A stretch of DNA of 64,000 nucleotides from Brevibacterium luteolum. GTDB lineage: Bacteria; Actinomycetota; Actinomycetes; Actinomycetales; Brevibacteriaceae. Every line of letters begins with the position of its first letter. Position 1 is the first letter of the stretch. The DNA is taken from positions 1-64,000 of the forward strand of contig NZ_JABEMC010000008.1 of NCBI RefSeq assembly GCF_013004595.1, in the 5' to 3' direction. The notes below the pieces were generated by a model that was not told where the DNA came from, made no database searches, and saw only the letters and a program-made list of their open reading frames with translations. Of this stretch, positions 17,125-25,254 are shown in pieces. The position numbers and the translations under genes are program-made.

Positions 17125-18273
17125 ATGTTCGACATCTATAAGCTGAGCGAGGACCACGAAGCGATCCGCGAAGCCGTCCGCGAGGTCGTCGACGCCAAGA
17201 TCGCCCCGCACGCAGCCGACGTCGACGCCAGCGCCCGCTACCCGCAGGAAGCCCACGACGCGCTCGTGGCCACCGACTTCTTCGCCCCGCACATCCCCGA
17301 GGAGTACGGCGGCGTCGGCGCTGATGCGCTGGCCACCGCGATCGTCATCGAAGAGGTCGCCCGCGGCTGCATGTCGTCGTCGCTCATCCCAGCGGTCAAC
17401 AAGCTCGGCTCGATGCCGGTGCAGATCGGCGGATCCGAGGAGATCAAGCAGAAGTACTTCCCGGCTGTCGCTTCAGGTGAGTCAGGATTCTCCTACGGCC
17501 TGTCCGAGCGCGAGGCCGGCTCTGATACCGCGAGCATGAAGACCCGCGCGGTGCGCGACGGGGATGACTGGGTGCTCAACGGCGTCAAGACCTGGATCAC
17601 CAATGCGGGTGTGTCCGACTTCTACACCGTCATGGCCGTCACCGACCCCGATGGGCCGCGCGGACGCAACATCTCCGCCTTCGTCGTCGAGAAGTCCGAT
17701 GAGGGCTTCTCCTTCGGTGAGAAGGAGCGCAAGCTCGGCATCAAGGGCAGCCCGACCCGTGAGCTGTTCTTCGAGAACTGCCGCATCCCCGGCGACCGGA
17801 TCGTCGGCGAGGAGGGCCAGGGACTCAAGATCGCACTGCAGACCCTTGACCACACCCGCGTCACCATCGCCGCGCAGGCACTCGGCGTGGCCCAGGGTGC
17901 GCTCGACTACGCGATCGGCTACATCAAGGAGCGCAAGCAGTTCGGCAAGCCGGTCTCGGAGTTCCAGGCGCTGCAGTTCATGGTCGCCGACATGGGCATG
18001 AAGCTCGAAGCCGCCCGCCAGCTCACCTACGCCGCCGCGGCCAAGAGCGAGCGCAACGACGACGACCTCGGCTACTTCGGTGCTGCTGCCAAGGCGTACG
18101 CCTCGGATGTCGCCATGGAGATCACCACTGATGCCGTGCAGCTGCTCGGCGGCGCCGGCTACGTGCAGGACCACCCGGTCGAACGGATGATGCGCGATGC
18201 CAAAATCACCCAGATCTACGAAGGCACCAACCAGATCCAGCGCCTCGTCATGGGCCGCAAGCTGCTGGGGTGA
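17125..18273 (+). CDS. Acyl-CoA dehydrogenase
   Basis: FAD enzyme of beta-oxidation or branched-chain amino acid breakdown that desaturates acyl-CoA at the alpha-beta position. It has 382 residues with N-terminal helical, middle beta and C-terminal helical domains. Conserved motifs: YGLSEREAGSD (FAD and substrate contact), WITNAGVSD, RKQFGKPVSEFQALQF, the LLGGAGY loop and IYEGTNQIQRLVM, whose Glu366 is the expected catalytic base. The start has AAGGAG seven bases upstream. Chain-length preference cannot be read by eye. It is convergent with the AtoE cluster, from which a shared terminator separates it. Confidence 0.92.
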   Translation: MFDIYKLSEDHEAIREAVREVVDAKIAPHAADVDASARYPQEAHDALVATDFFAPHIPEEYGGVGADALATAIVIEEVARGCMSSSLIPAVNKLGSMPVQIGGSEEIKQKYFPAVASGESGFSYGLSEREAGSDTASMKTRAVRDGDDWVLNGVKTWITNAGVSDFYTVMAVTDPDGPRGRNISAFVVEKSDEGFSFGEKERKLGIKGSPTRELFFENCRIPGDRIVGEEGQGLKIALQTLDHTRVTIAAQALGVAQGALDYAIGYIKERKQFGKPVSEFQALQFMVADMGMKLEAARQLTYAAAAKSERNDDDLGYFGAAAKAYASDVAMEITTDAVQLLGGAGYVQDHPVERMMRDAKITQIYEGTNQIQRLVMGRKLLG

Positions 18274-18283
18274 TGTGACGCTG

Positions 18284-18326
18284 ATGGGGCCGGTGCGGAC
18301 GCGTTACGCGTTCACACCGGCCCCAT
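18284..18326. terminator. Bidirectional terminator
   Basis: Perfect 12-base arms ATGGGGCCGGTG (18284-18295) and its complement (18315-18326), with an inner ACGCG/CGCGT repeat in the loop. It lies between the convergent acyl-CoA dehydrogenase and atoE genes. Confidence 0.75.
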
Positions 18327-18359
18327 TATCGTCTCCGGATTACTCTCCGTCCTGTTGGG

Positions 18360-19790
18360 TCAGCCGATCGCCGACAAGATGAGGAGATAGGTGCTGACGA
18401 CGCCGATCATGACGAGCACCGGCGGCACCGTGTAGCCGACGACCTCACCGAACTTCAGCTTGAAGTTCGCGAGGTACGGCAGCGCGAAGAACGGGATGAG
18501 GAGATTGAACACCGCGTCACCCATCTGGTAGGCCTGCATGACCAGGCTGAAGTCCGCCTGCAGGTCGAGTGTGGTGGGAACGATGTACGGAGCCTCAATG
18601 ACGAACTTGGAACCGCCGGACGGGACGGCGATGTTGAGGATTCCCGAGTAGAGGAACGCGATGAACGGCCAGGTCGTCGCGTTCGAGATGGCGGTGAACG
18701 CCTGCGAGATCAGGACGCCGAGTCCGGTGGCACTGATGAGGCCGAAGATTCCTGCGTAGAACGGGAACTGCAGGATGAATCCCCACGTGCCGGAGATGCC
18801 CTCACGCACGAGTCCTGCGTAGTATTCAGGGCCCTGATTGGCGCACAGCAGAATGCCGAGGGTCAGGAACAGGAAGTTGTAGGCGTTGAGGTCGAGGCCG
18901 GCGATGCCGGTTGCAGCGATATTGAGGATGCTGAAGGCCAGACCGATGCCGCCGACCACGATCATGACGATGCGGCTGGCGTTGGCGCGCTGTGCCGGGG
19001 TGTTGCGTTCGACGATCGCCGAGGCGGCACCTGACTCAAGCTCCTCGAAGACCGAAGCGTCGACCTGCTTCATCTTCGTCTGGTCCTTCGGGTGCATCAG
19101 CAGCATGAAGATGATGCCGACGAGCATGCAGGCGACGAGCAGAAGGCCGAAGTCCGGACGGACGACGGTGTCGGTCAGCGGCACGGAGACCGGGGTCGCT
19201 TCGACGTGGGAATCAGGCACCAGATCGCGCAGGTACTCCGGGGTGGCTGCATACAGCACTGCGGCTCCGGACATGCCGGCTGCTCCGGGGACCATGCACA
19301 TGAACAAGGTGGCCACGAGGACCGGTGCGTGGAGTTTGATATCGCGCTTCTTCGCCTCGGCCAGGAGCTCCTTGCCGAGGACGATGCCGCCCATCATGCC
19401 GAGTCCCCAGTGCACGAAGCCGAGGAGGCTGGCAACGGTTCCGGCCAGGATGATCACCTGTGTGCGGTTCTTCGGGATCCGGGCGACCCAGGTAAGCAGG
19501 CGCTTGGCCGGGGGAGAGGTGGCGACCGCGTTGCCGGTCGCCAGCAGCACTGTCATCTGCATCGTGAATTCGAGCAGGTTCCAGAAGGAACCCGTCCATG
19601 CAGACACGAGCGTGACCTCTTCGGCATCCGATGACCAGAACGAGGTCCCGGTGAGGAAGAAGGCGAGCGCGCCGACGATGATGGTCAGGGCTAAGCAGAT
19701 GACGAACGAATCCGGCATCCAGCGGATGAACCAGGCAAGGTACCGGTCGAGGAACTTTGGCTTACGTTCGAGGTTGGTGGTCGAGCTCAT
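18360..19790 (-). CDS. atoE: Short-chain fatty acid transporter, AtoE family
   Basis: A 476-residue polytopic membrane protein of the AtoE/short-chain fatty acid uptake family. About ten to twelve membrane helices are visible, beginning with DSFVICLALTIIVGALAFFL, then LLGFVHWGLGMMGGIVLGKEL and VATLFMCMVPGAAGMSGAAVLYA. The C-terminal half holds the conserved NIAVPSGGSKFVIEAP motif. Likely imports butyrate, acetoacetate or similar acids by proton symport. It is last in a leftward cluster after an AMP-forming acyl-CoA ligase and a PucR-type regulator, which fits uptake followed by activation. A 59-base gap separates it from the ligase. Confidence 0.9.
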   Translation of the reverse strand: MSSTTNLERKPKFLDRYLAWFIRWMPDSFVICLALTIIVGALAFFLTGTSFWSSDAEEVTLVSAWTGSFWNLLEFTMQMTVLLATGNAVATSPPAKRLLTWVARIPKNRTQVIILAGTVASLLGFVHWGLGMMGGIVLGKELLAEAKKRDIKLHAPVLVATLFMCMVPGAAGMSGAAVLYAATPEYLRDLVPDSHVEATPVSVPLTDTVVRPDFGLLLVACMLVGIIFMLLMHPKDQTKMKQVDASVFEELESGAASAIVERNTPAQRANASRIVMIVVGGIGLAFSILNIAATGIAGLDLNAYNFLFLTLGILLCANQGPEYYAGLVREGISGTWGFILQFPFYAGIFGLISATGLGVLISQAFTAISNATTWPFIAFLYSGILNIAVPSGGSKFVIEAPYIVPTTLDLQADFSLVMQAYQMGDAVFNLLIPFFALPYLANFKLKFGEVVGYTVPPVLVMIGVVSTYLLILSAIG

Positions 19791-19849
19791 GTGTGAAGTT
19801 CTCCTTGGAAAATGTGCGTGCCGGCGGGCATGCGCGAATGACGCTGGGC

Positions 19850-21376
19850 TCAGCTGTGCTCGCGCAGCTGCTTCTTGTTGATCTTGCCGACGGCCGTGAC
19901 GGGCAGAGCGTCGGTGAGGTGGACGTACTTCGGCCGCTTGTAGCTGGAAAGCACGTCCCGGGAGGCGTTGATGATGTCGCCGGGCTCGACACCCTCACGT
20001 GCGGGTACGACGTAAGCGGTGACCGCCTCACCCCAATCCGGGTGAGGAGTGCCGACGACAGCGACGTCTTGGACGAGATCGAGCGCAGACAGCGCCTGTT
20101 CGACCTCGCTGGCGTAGACGTTGAAGCCGCCGGTGATGATCATGTCCTTCTTGCGATCGACGAGGTAGACGTAACCGTCTTCGTCCATGTAGCCGAGGTC
20201 GCCGGTGTAGAGCCACCCGTTGCGGACTGTCTCCTCTGTCGCTTTGGGACGGTTGAGGTAGCGGTCCATGACATAGGGCGCGCTTCCGATGACTTCGCCG
20301 ACCTCATGCGGATCGCAGTCGGTGTCGTCATTGCGCACGACGCGCACGGCGGCCATGAGCGAGCGCTGGCCACAGCTGCGCAGCCGTTTGGGGAAGCGGT
20401 CGGCGTCGTGGTCGTCTTTGCGAAGGCGTGTGAGGAAGTTCGGTGCCTCGGTCTGTCCGTAGAGCTGCATGAACACCGGGCCGAAGATCCGCAGTCCCTG
20501 ACGCAGTCGCTCCTCCGAAATGGGGGAGGCGCCGTAGAGGATCGTCTGCAGTCGGCCGGGATCGAATTTCGGGCGTTCCTCGGTCGCATCCAGAAGCCGG
20601 TTGATCATGGTCGGCACCATGAACAGATACGTCACGCCACCGGTCTCGATCTTGTTTAGGGTGGACTCCATGTCGAACTGCTTCATCACCTCGACAACGG
20701 CTCCCTGCAGCAGACCGGCGAGTGCAAGGACGCCTGCGCTGTGGGGGAGCGGCGAGGACAGCAGCAGGTGATCGTCAGCCGTGATCTCGGTTTCGATGAC
20801 GTGCGAGAGGAGATTGGAGGCGAAGCCCTTCTGCAGGTGGACGACACCCTTCGGCCGGCCGGTCGTGCCTCCGGTGTACATGATCAGCGCGATATCCTCG
20901 GCGCTGACAGCAGGCAGCTCCTGTGCGGCATCTGCTGTGAGCGGGCCGTCGGCGTCGGCCACCGCGACACGTCGTTCGTCGGAGACGCTGAGGATGAGCT
21001 TCTCCAGAACGGATTCGCCTGTCGCATCGGACAGCGTGCCTCTGCGAGCATCCGATGTCAGCACCAGCTTCGCACCGGAATCGGATAGGATGTAGGTCAT
21101 CTCTGCTGGCGAGAGCATCAGGTTGATGGGGACTTTGGCAGCGCCGACGGATGCGATCGCCAGGTCGGCGACGAGGTATTCGGCGCTGTTGTCCAGCATG
21201 ATGGCCACCGGGTCGCTGGCTTTGACCCCTCGTGCGATTAGAATGCTGGCGACTTCGCGTGCGGCATTGTGCAGCTCCCGGTACGTCCAGGTTCGTCCGT
21301 CGGCGATGACGGCTGTGCGGCTCCCGTGCTTCTTGACTGCCGGCAGAACCAGGTCCCGGATGACATCACATTGCAT
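19850..21376 (-). CDS. AMP-forming acyl-CoA synthetase
   Basis: ANL-superfamily ligase that activates a carboxylic acid to its CoA thioester through an acyl-AMP. It has 508 residues. Seen: ATP loop MYTGGTTGRPKG (166-177), the acid-binding half with LYGQTEAPN, the hinge and adenylate motifs GWLYTGDLGYMDEDGYVYLVDR, and the C-terminal catalytic lysine in PVTAVGKINKKQLR. The start is ATG 21376, preceded by GGGAGAGGGAG; an in-frame GTG at 21418 is less likely. Flanked by a transporter and a regulator, it probably activates the imported acid. The chain length is unknown. Confidence 0.9.
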   Translation of the reverse strand: MQCDVIRDLVLPAVKKHGSRTAVIADGRTWTYRELHNAAREVASILIARGVKASDPVAIMLDNSAEYLVADLAIASVGAAKVPINLMLSPAEMTYILSDSGAKLVLTSDARRGTLSDATGESVLEKLILSVSDERRVAVADADGPLTADAAQELPAVSAEDIALIMYTGGTTGRPKGVVHLQKGFASNLLSHVIETEITADDHLLLSSPLPHSAGVLALAGLLQGAVVEVMKQFDMESTLNKIETGGVTYLFMVPTMINRLLDATEERPKFDPGRLQTILYGASPISEERLRQGLRIFGPVFMQLYGQTEAPNFLTRLRKDDHDADRFPKRLRSCGQRSLMAAVRVVRNDDTDCDPHEVGEVIGSAPYVMDRYLNRPKATEETVRNGWLYTGDLGYMDEDGYVYLVDRKKDMIITGGFNVYASEVEQALSALDLVQDVAVVGTPHPDWGEAVTAYVVPAREGVEPGDIINASRDVLSSYKRPKYVHLTDALPVTAVGKINKKQLREHS

Positions 21377-21499
21377 CGTTGCGACTCCCTCTCCCTTGAG
21401 CGATGTGGCCCGCGCCACGTTGTCAGTCAGGATGTCGCACGCATGCAGGGCTGGCTATGTGAATCGGGTACAGACTTCCGGCCGTCGCCTGTCAGATCG

Positions 21500-23179
21500 T
21501 CACAGGGCTGTCGTTGGTGTCGTGCGGGCCGCTAGCACGGCAGCCATGCGCACGGCAGTCTCCGCGCGATACCGGTCGTCGGTGCGGGCGAAGCTGAGGT
21601 CGAGCAGTTCTTCGATGCGGGCGATGCGGTTGCGCACAGTGTTGTAGTGCACGTGGAGCTCGGCTGCGGTGTCGCCGAGGTGTCGGTCGTTGGCCAGGTA
21701 CGAGCTGATGGTTGTCATGTAGTGCGTTCCGTGGCGCTCGTCATGGGCAATGATCGGCCCGAACGTGTCCGTCACCATCGCCTGGAGCTGGGCATTAGGG
21801 ATGCTCGCCAGCCCCTGAAGACCCAGAGCCCGGGCGCTGGCGAACCCGTCGATGCTGGTCTGCGGGTTGGACATGCCCACGGTGCATGCGGCCCGTGCTT
21901 CATCGTAGGAGATGGACACCTCATGCAGCTGTTCTGTGCGACGTCCGATACCGGCGACGAATCTGCGGCTGTCGCCTGGGCTTCCTTCGGCCGTGCCTTT
22001 TCGCTTCCGACGATGCTCTTCGCGGCCAAGCAGATCTGCGATCTGAAGTGAGAGCTCTTCTTCCGACCCGCCGTTGCCGATGATGACGACAGTGGACTCA
22101 TCGCGATGATCGACAAGATAGTCCGGGAACGTCGTGCGCAGGTCGCTGTGGAAGCGCTCAGAGATCTGATCGGCCTGGTCCCGTGCTCTGATGACGATAA
22201 CCCGTGCATCTGATCCGATCGGTGAGCACCCGATGAGCGCGAGTCGCCGCTGAATATGGGCCGAATTGGTAAAGTTGCCGGTCAGCAGCTTCTCCTGGAG
22301 GTCTCCGCGTAGCGTCTCGATTGTCGCCGACCGCTCGCAGAGGCGCAGCAGCTGAAGCTTGAGCGCATGAAGAGCGATCCGGGCAGACGGCTCGGTGAGG
22401 GTCGTGTCCTCATCGACGCAGGACAGGTGCACCGTCAGTCTGCTCTGCGGGCTGAGCCGGCTGGAGATTTCTACTCCATGGCATGATGCCCGGTCTGGAC
22501 CGGATGCTCCGATGACTGAATTGTGGCGGTCATGCAGTTCGATCCGGGCGTTGAGGTAAACCGCGACTGCATCCAGAGCGTGATTGACCGCCGATGCCGA
22601 GCTCAGCAGCTCGACCAATTCGATGGCCGACGTCAGGTGGGAGTCGGCTGCTTCGGCTCGTCGCCGGGCGTCGCTGGCCCGAGCTTCTGCCAGGCGGACG
22701 CGATCGAGCTGCGCCAGGCGCACCGAGAGATGGTCGGCGATCGACTCCAGCTCGTCGATGTCCTCTGAAGTCCAATTCCGCTGCCGTCGGTCTGCGGCAT
22801 ACAGCACCCCAAGCGCTGCGTCGTGTGCCATGAGCGGAGACACGAGCACTGACCCGATCTTCTCGTTGTCGATCAGCCGTTTGGCGGGCACCCTGCGTGA
22901 GTCGTGCAGATAGTTGCTGCTCTTCTGCGTGCGCTGCAGCGACGCAGCCTTCCCGCCGATTCCCTCACCGACGGCCAGATGCCAGTCCGCTGCCATCTCT
23001 GGCGTCTGAAGTCCGTGGTGGGCTCCGATGTGCATCTCAGCATCAGCCTTGACCACACCCGTCCATGAGATGTCGCACTGCACCACCGCGACGACATGGC
23101 GGACCGCCGCCTGCATCGCCTGAGTTGAATTGTTCGCTGTCAGAAGGGACGAAAGAAACTGTCCCGTTTCAGCTGCCAT
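21500..23179 (-). CDS. GAF and PucR-type helix-turn-helix transcriptional regulator
   Basis: A 559-residue regulator. The N-terminal GAF sensor (about 10-155) contains GEGIGGKAASLQRTQKSSNYLHDSRR and VLVSPLMAHDAALGVLYAADR. A coiled-coil-like linker (160-190) follows, then a central region, and a CdaR/PucR C-terminal helix-turn-helix with LGDTAAELHVHYNTVRNRIARIEELL (about 505-530). Such proteins activate catabolic operons in response to small molecules. It lies first in the leftward cluster with the ligase and AtoE, 123 bases from the ligase, so it likely controls them. The ligand is unknown. No clear Shine-Dalgarno precedes its ATG. Confidence 0.87.
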   Translation of the reverse strand: MAAETGQFLSSLLTANNSTQAMQAAVRHVVAVVQCDISWTGVVKADAEMHIGAHHGLQTPEMAADWHLAVGEGIGGKAASLQRTQKSSNYLHDSRRVPAKRLIDNEKIGSVLVSPLMAHDAALGVLYAADRRQRNWTSEDIDELESIADHLSVRLAQLDRVRLAEARASDARRRAEAADSHLTSAIELVELLSSASAVNHALDAVAVYLNARIELHDRHNSVIGASGPDRASCHGVEISSRLSPQSRLTVHLSCVDEDTTLTEPSARIALHALKLQLLRLCERSATIETLRGDLQEKLLTGNFTNSAHIQRRLALIGCSPIGSDARVIVIRARDQADQISERFHSDLRTTFPDYLVDHRDESTVVIIGNGGSEEELSLQIADLLGREEHRRKRKGTAEGSPGDSRRFVAGIGRRTEQLHEVSISYDEARAACTVGMSNPQTSIDGFASARALGLQGLASIPNAQLQAMVTDTFGPIIAHDERHGTHYMTTISSYLANDRHLGDTAAELHVHYNTVRNRIARIEELLDLSFARTDDRYRAETAVRMAAVLAARTTPTTAL

Positions 23180-23468
23180 CGAAGTCCGATCTGCGAAGTG
23201 CCAGTGGAGCCCTCATCTTAGGGGAGCCTGCGGCACAGCGAGGGGGCTTCTCACAGCTTGTACACGACCGACTGACAGCAAGACACGCGGACACTCGCAG
23301 CCGGATTCTCCCAGGCAGTCTCAGGCTTGAGCGCTAACCTGGTTCAGTACCGACGCGACGTCCCCGTGCGGCGCAGTTGCCGCACCCCGCGTCACACCGC
23401 CTCCGGAGCGTGCGACCTGCCCCATGACGAGGACGTGAGAGCGCACGCCAGCAGACGGGAGGCAGCCG
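23180..23468. other. Intergenic region, divergent PucR regulator and LCP genes
   Basis: 289 bases without a gene. TAACCT near 23334 is a possible -10 for the rightward LCP gene, and GGGAGG at 23457-23462 is its ribosome binding site. No other structure was seen. Confidence 0.4.
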
Positions 23469-24953
23469 ATGGCCGAGCGCAGGCCCCTGAAGTACATCGA
23501 CCCGGTGCGCTATCCGGAGCATGCCAACCAGCCGGTGCGCAACGCCCGCGGCTGGATCCTGCTCGCGTCAACGGTCCTCGTGCCCGGCTCCGTGCAGTCG
23601 CTGTTTCGGGTACGCCGCTGGGCGAAGATCTCCCTCATCCTCACCCTCATCGGCTGGGCGCTGCTGCTCATCGCCGCGCTGACGGCGATCTTCGCCCGCG
23701 GCTTCCTCATCACCTTGGGCACCAACCCGTTCGTGCTCACCGGCGTCACCGCCTTCCTCGCCGTCTACACGCTCAACTGGATCGTGTGCCTGCTCGACAC
23801 TGTGCGCCGGGTGAAACTCGTGACGCTGTCACCGAAGGTCCGCCGCACATTCCTGGCCGCCAGCCTCGTGTGCACGCTCGTCATCGGCGGGGGACTGGCG
23901 TGGGGGACGATGATGATCAACAGCCAGCGTCAGCTCATGACCGATGTGTTCGCCGCCGGCTGGGGTCAGCGCGCCGTCGACGGCCGCTACAACATCCTGT
24001 TGCTCGGCTCCGACGCCGGCAAGGGCCGCACCGGCATCCGGCCTGACAGCCTCTCGCTCATCTCGATCGATGCGAAGACCGGCAAGGCTGTGAGCATCGG
24101 GATGCCGCGCAACATGCAGAACGTGCCCTTTCCCGAGGAGTCGCCGCTGCACAAGCACTATCCGCAGGGATTCAACTGCGGCGACGAGTGCATCCTCAAC
24201 GCCGTCTACCAGCAGGGTGAGAAGCACGCCGACGAGTTCGACGGCAAGACCCCCGCCGGCATCCAGGCGACCAAGGACGCCGCCGAAGGCATCACTGGGC
24301 TCAAAGTGCAGTATTACGCGATGATCGACCTCAAAGGCTTCGAGCAGCTCATCGACGCCATGGGCGGCATCGACATCGTCTCCGGCAAACGCGTGCCGAT
24401 CTCCTCGAAGGTCAACCCGAAGACCGGCAAGCACGGCCCGGTCAAAGGCTGGATCGAACCCGGCGAACAGCACCTCGACGGCTACCACGCGCTGTGGTAC
24501 GCCCGCTCCCGCGAGTTCTCCAGCGACTATGAGCGCATGGTTCGGCAGCGCTGCGTGCAGCAGGCGATGCTCAAGCAGCTCGATGCCTCGACGGTGATGC
24601 TGCGGTTCCAGGACATCGCCAAAGCCGCTCCCGAGGTGGTCTCCACTGATATCCCGCAGCTGCAGGTTGATAAGTTCGTCGACCTGGCGATGAAGTCGCG
24701 GGAGCACCAGATGGAATCGCTCAACCTCACCCCGCCGAAGGTCAACCCGACCCACCCGGACTTCGGTGCCGTCCACGAGCTCGTCTCCTCGACGATTGAG
24801 GCCTCCGAGAAGAACGCCGAGGACACCGCCGCGGGCCTCTCCGCTCTGGCTGGCGTGGCCCTGGCCACCGGCGGCATGCACATCACCGCAGCCCAGCCGG
24901 AGGGCGGCAATGGCACGGACGAGGACGACAAGGCCATCTGCCACGTCCCTTGA
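23469..24953 (+). CDS. LytR-CpsA-Psr (LCP) family glycopolymer ligase
   Basis: A 494-residue membrane protein that attaches secondary polymers (teichoic acid, arabinogalactan or similar) from a lipid carrier to peptidoglycan. The N-terminus has about four membrane helices (roughly 28-45, 54-76, 84-106, 134-156), more than the single helix typical of the family. The extracytoplasmic LCP domain follows (about 175-400). Catalytic and lipid-binding signatures: ILLLGSDAGKGR, RPDSLSLISID, IGMPRNM and the Arg pair in WYARSREFSSDYERMVRQ. The ATG start has GGGAGG six bases upstream. Which polymer it transfers is unknown; nearby cell-wall genes fit the role. Confidence 0.92.
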   Translation: MAERRPLKYIDPVRYPEHANQPVRNARGWILLASTVLVPGSVQSLFRVRRWAKISLILTLIGWALLLIAALTAIFARGFLITLGTNPFVLTGVTAFLAVYTLNWIVCLLDTVRRVKLVTLSPKVRRTFLAASLVCTLVIGGGLAWGTMMINSQRQLMTDVFAAGWGQRAVDGRYNILLLGSDAGKGRTGIRPDSLSLISIDAKTGKAVSIGMPRNMQNVPFPEESPLHKHYPQGFNCGDECILNAVYQQGEKHADEFDGKTPAGIQATKDAAEGITGLKVQYYAMIDLKGFEQLIDAMGGIDIVSGKRVPISSKVNPKTGKHGPVKGWIEPGEQHLDGYHALWYARSREFSSDYERMVRQRCVQQAMLKQLDASTVMLRFQDIAKAAPEVVSTDIPQLQVDKFVDLAMKSREHQMESLNLTPPKVNPTHPDFGAVHELVSSTIEASEKNAEDTAAGLSALAGVALATGGMHITAAQPEGGNGTDEDDKAICHVP

Positions 24954-25254
24954 CCGGTCGTCCAGCCCGGTTTCCGCACTGACTCCCCACCGCCTCGGCG
25001 GCGGTGCTCCCGTGACCCGGATGTCAGCAATCTCACCGAGTTCGCAAGGGGATCACAAAAAATTTTCAGCCCTCTCGAAGCGCATGAACACGCGGAACGA
25101 CATCGTTGTAATTCTTCTCACGAGGGATTTTTCAAAGCGACACGCCGCGAAGTATGTAACAATTCTGTCATGTTGAGCTGATTCGTCATCTTGCCAATGA
25201 CGGCAATCACTCGTGAAGCCTATCTTCCCTGTCTTCCTCGCAAAGGCTGAAACG
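24954..25254. other. Intergenic region and leader of the cell-wall hydrolase
   Basis: 301 bases. 24988-25006 is a small hairpin (CACCGCC-TCGGC-GGCGGTG) that may end the LCP transcript and resembles the dispersed repeat. The right half is AT-rich for this genome (AAAAAATTTT near 25058) and holds the promoter and a possible MtrA site for the hydrolase. AAAGG at 25241-25245 is the ribosome binding site. No structured riboswitch was recognised. Confidence 0.5.
25155..25172 (+). promoter_or_regulatory. Possible MtrA binding site
   Basis: Two direct repeats TGTAACA (25155-25161) and TGTCATG (25166-25172) with an 11-base period, similar to the GTAAC-type direct repeats reported for actinobacterial MtrA. 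It is about 90 bases before the start of a peptidoglycan hydrolase gene, the class MtrA often controls. mtrA itself is in this window. Confidence 0.4.

Noticed and set aside
25020..25254. A c-di-AMP (ydaO-type) riboswitch before the hydrolase
   Set aside because: The characteristic conserved segments of that riboswitch could not be found; only AT-rich promoter DNA is visible.
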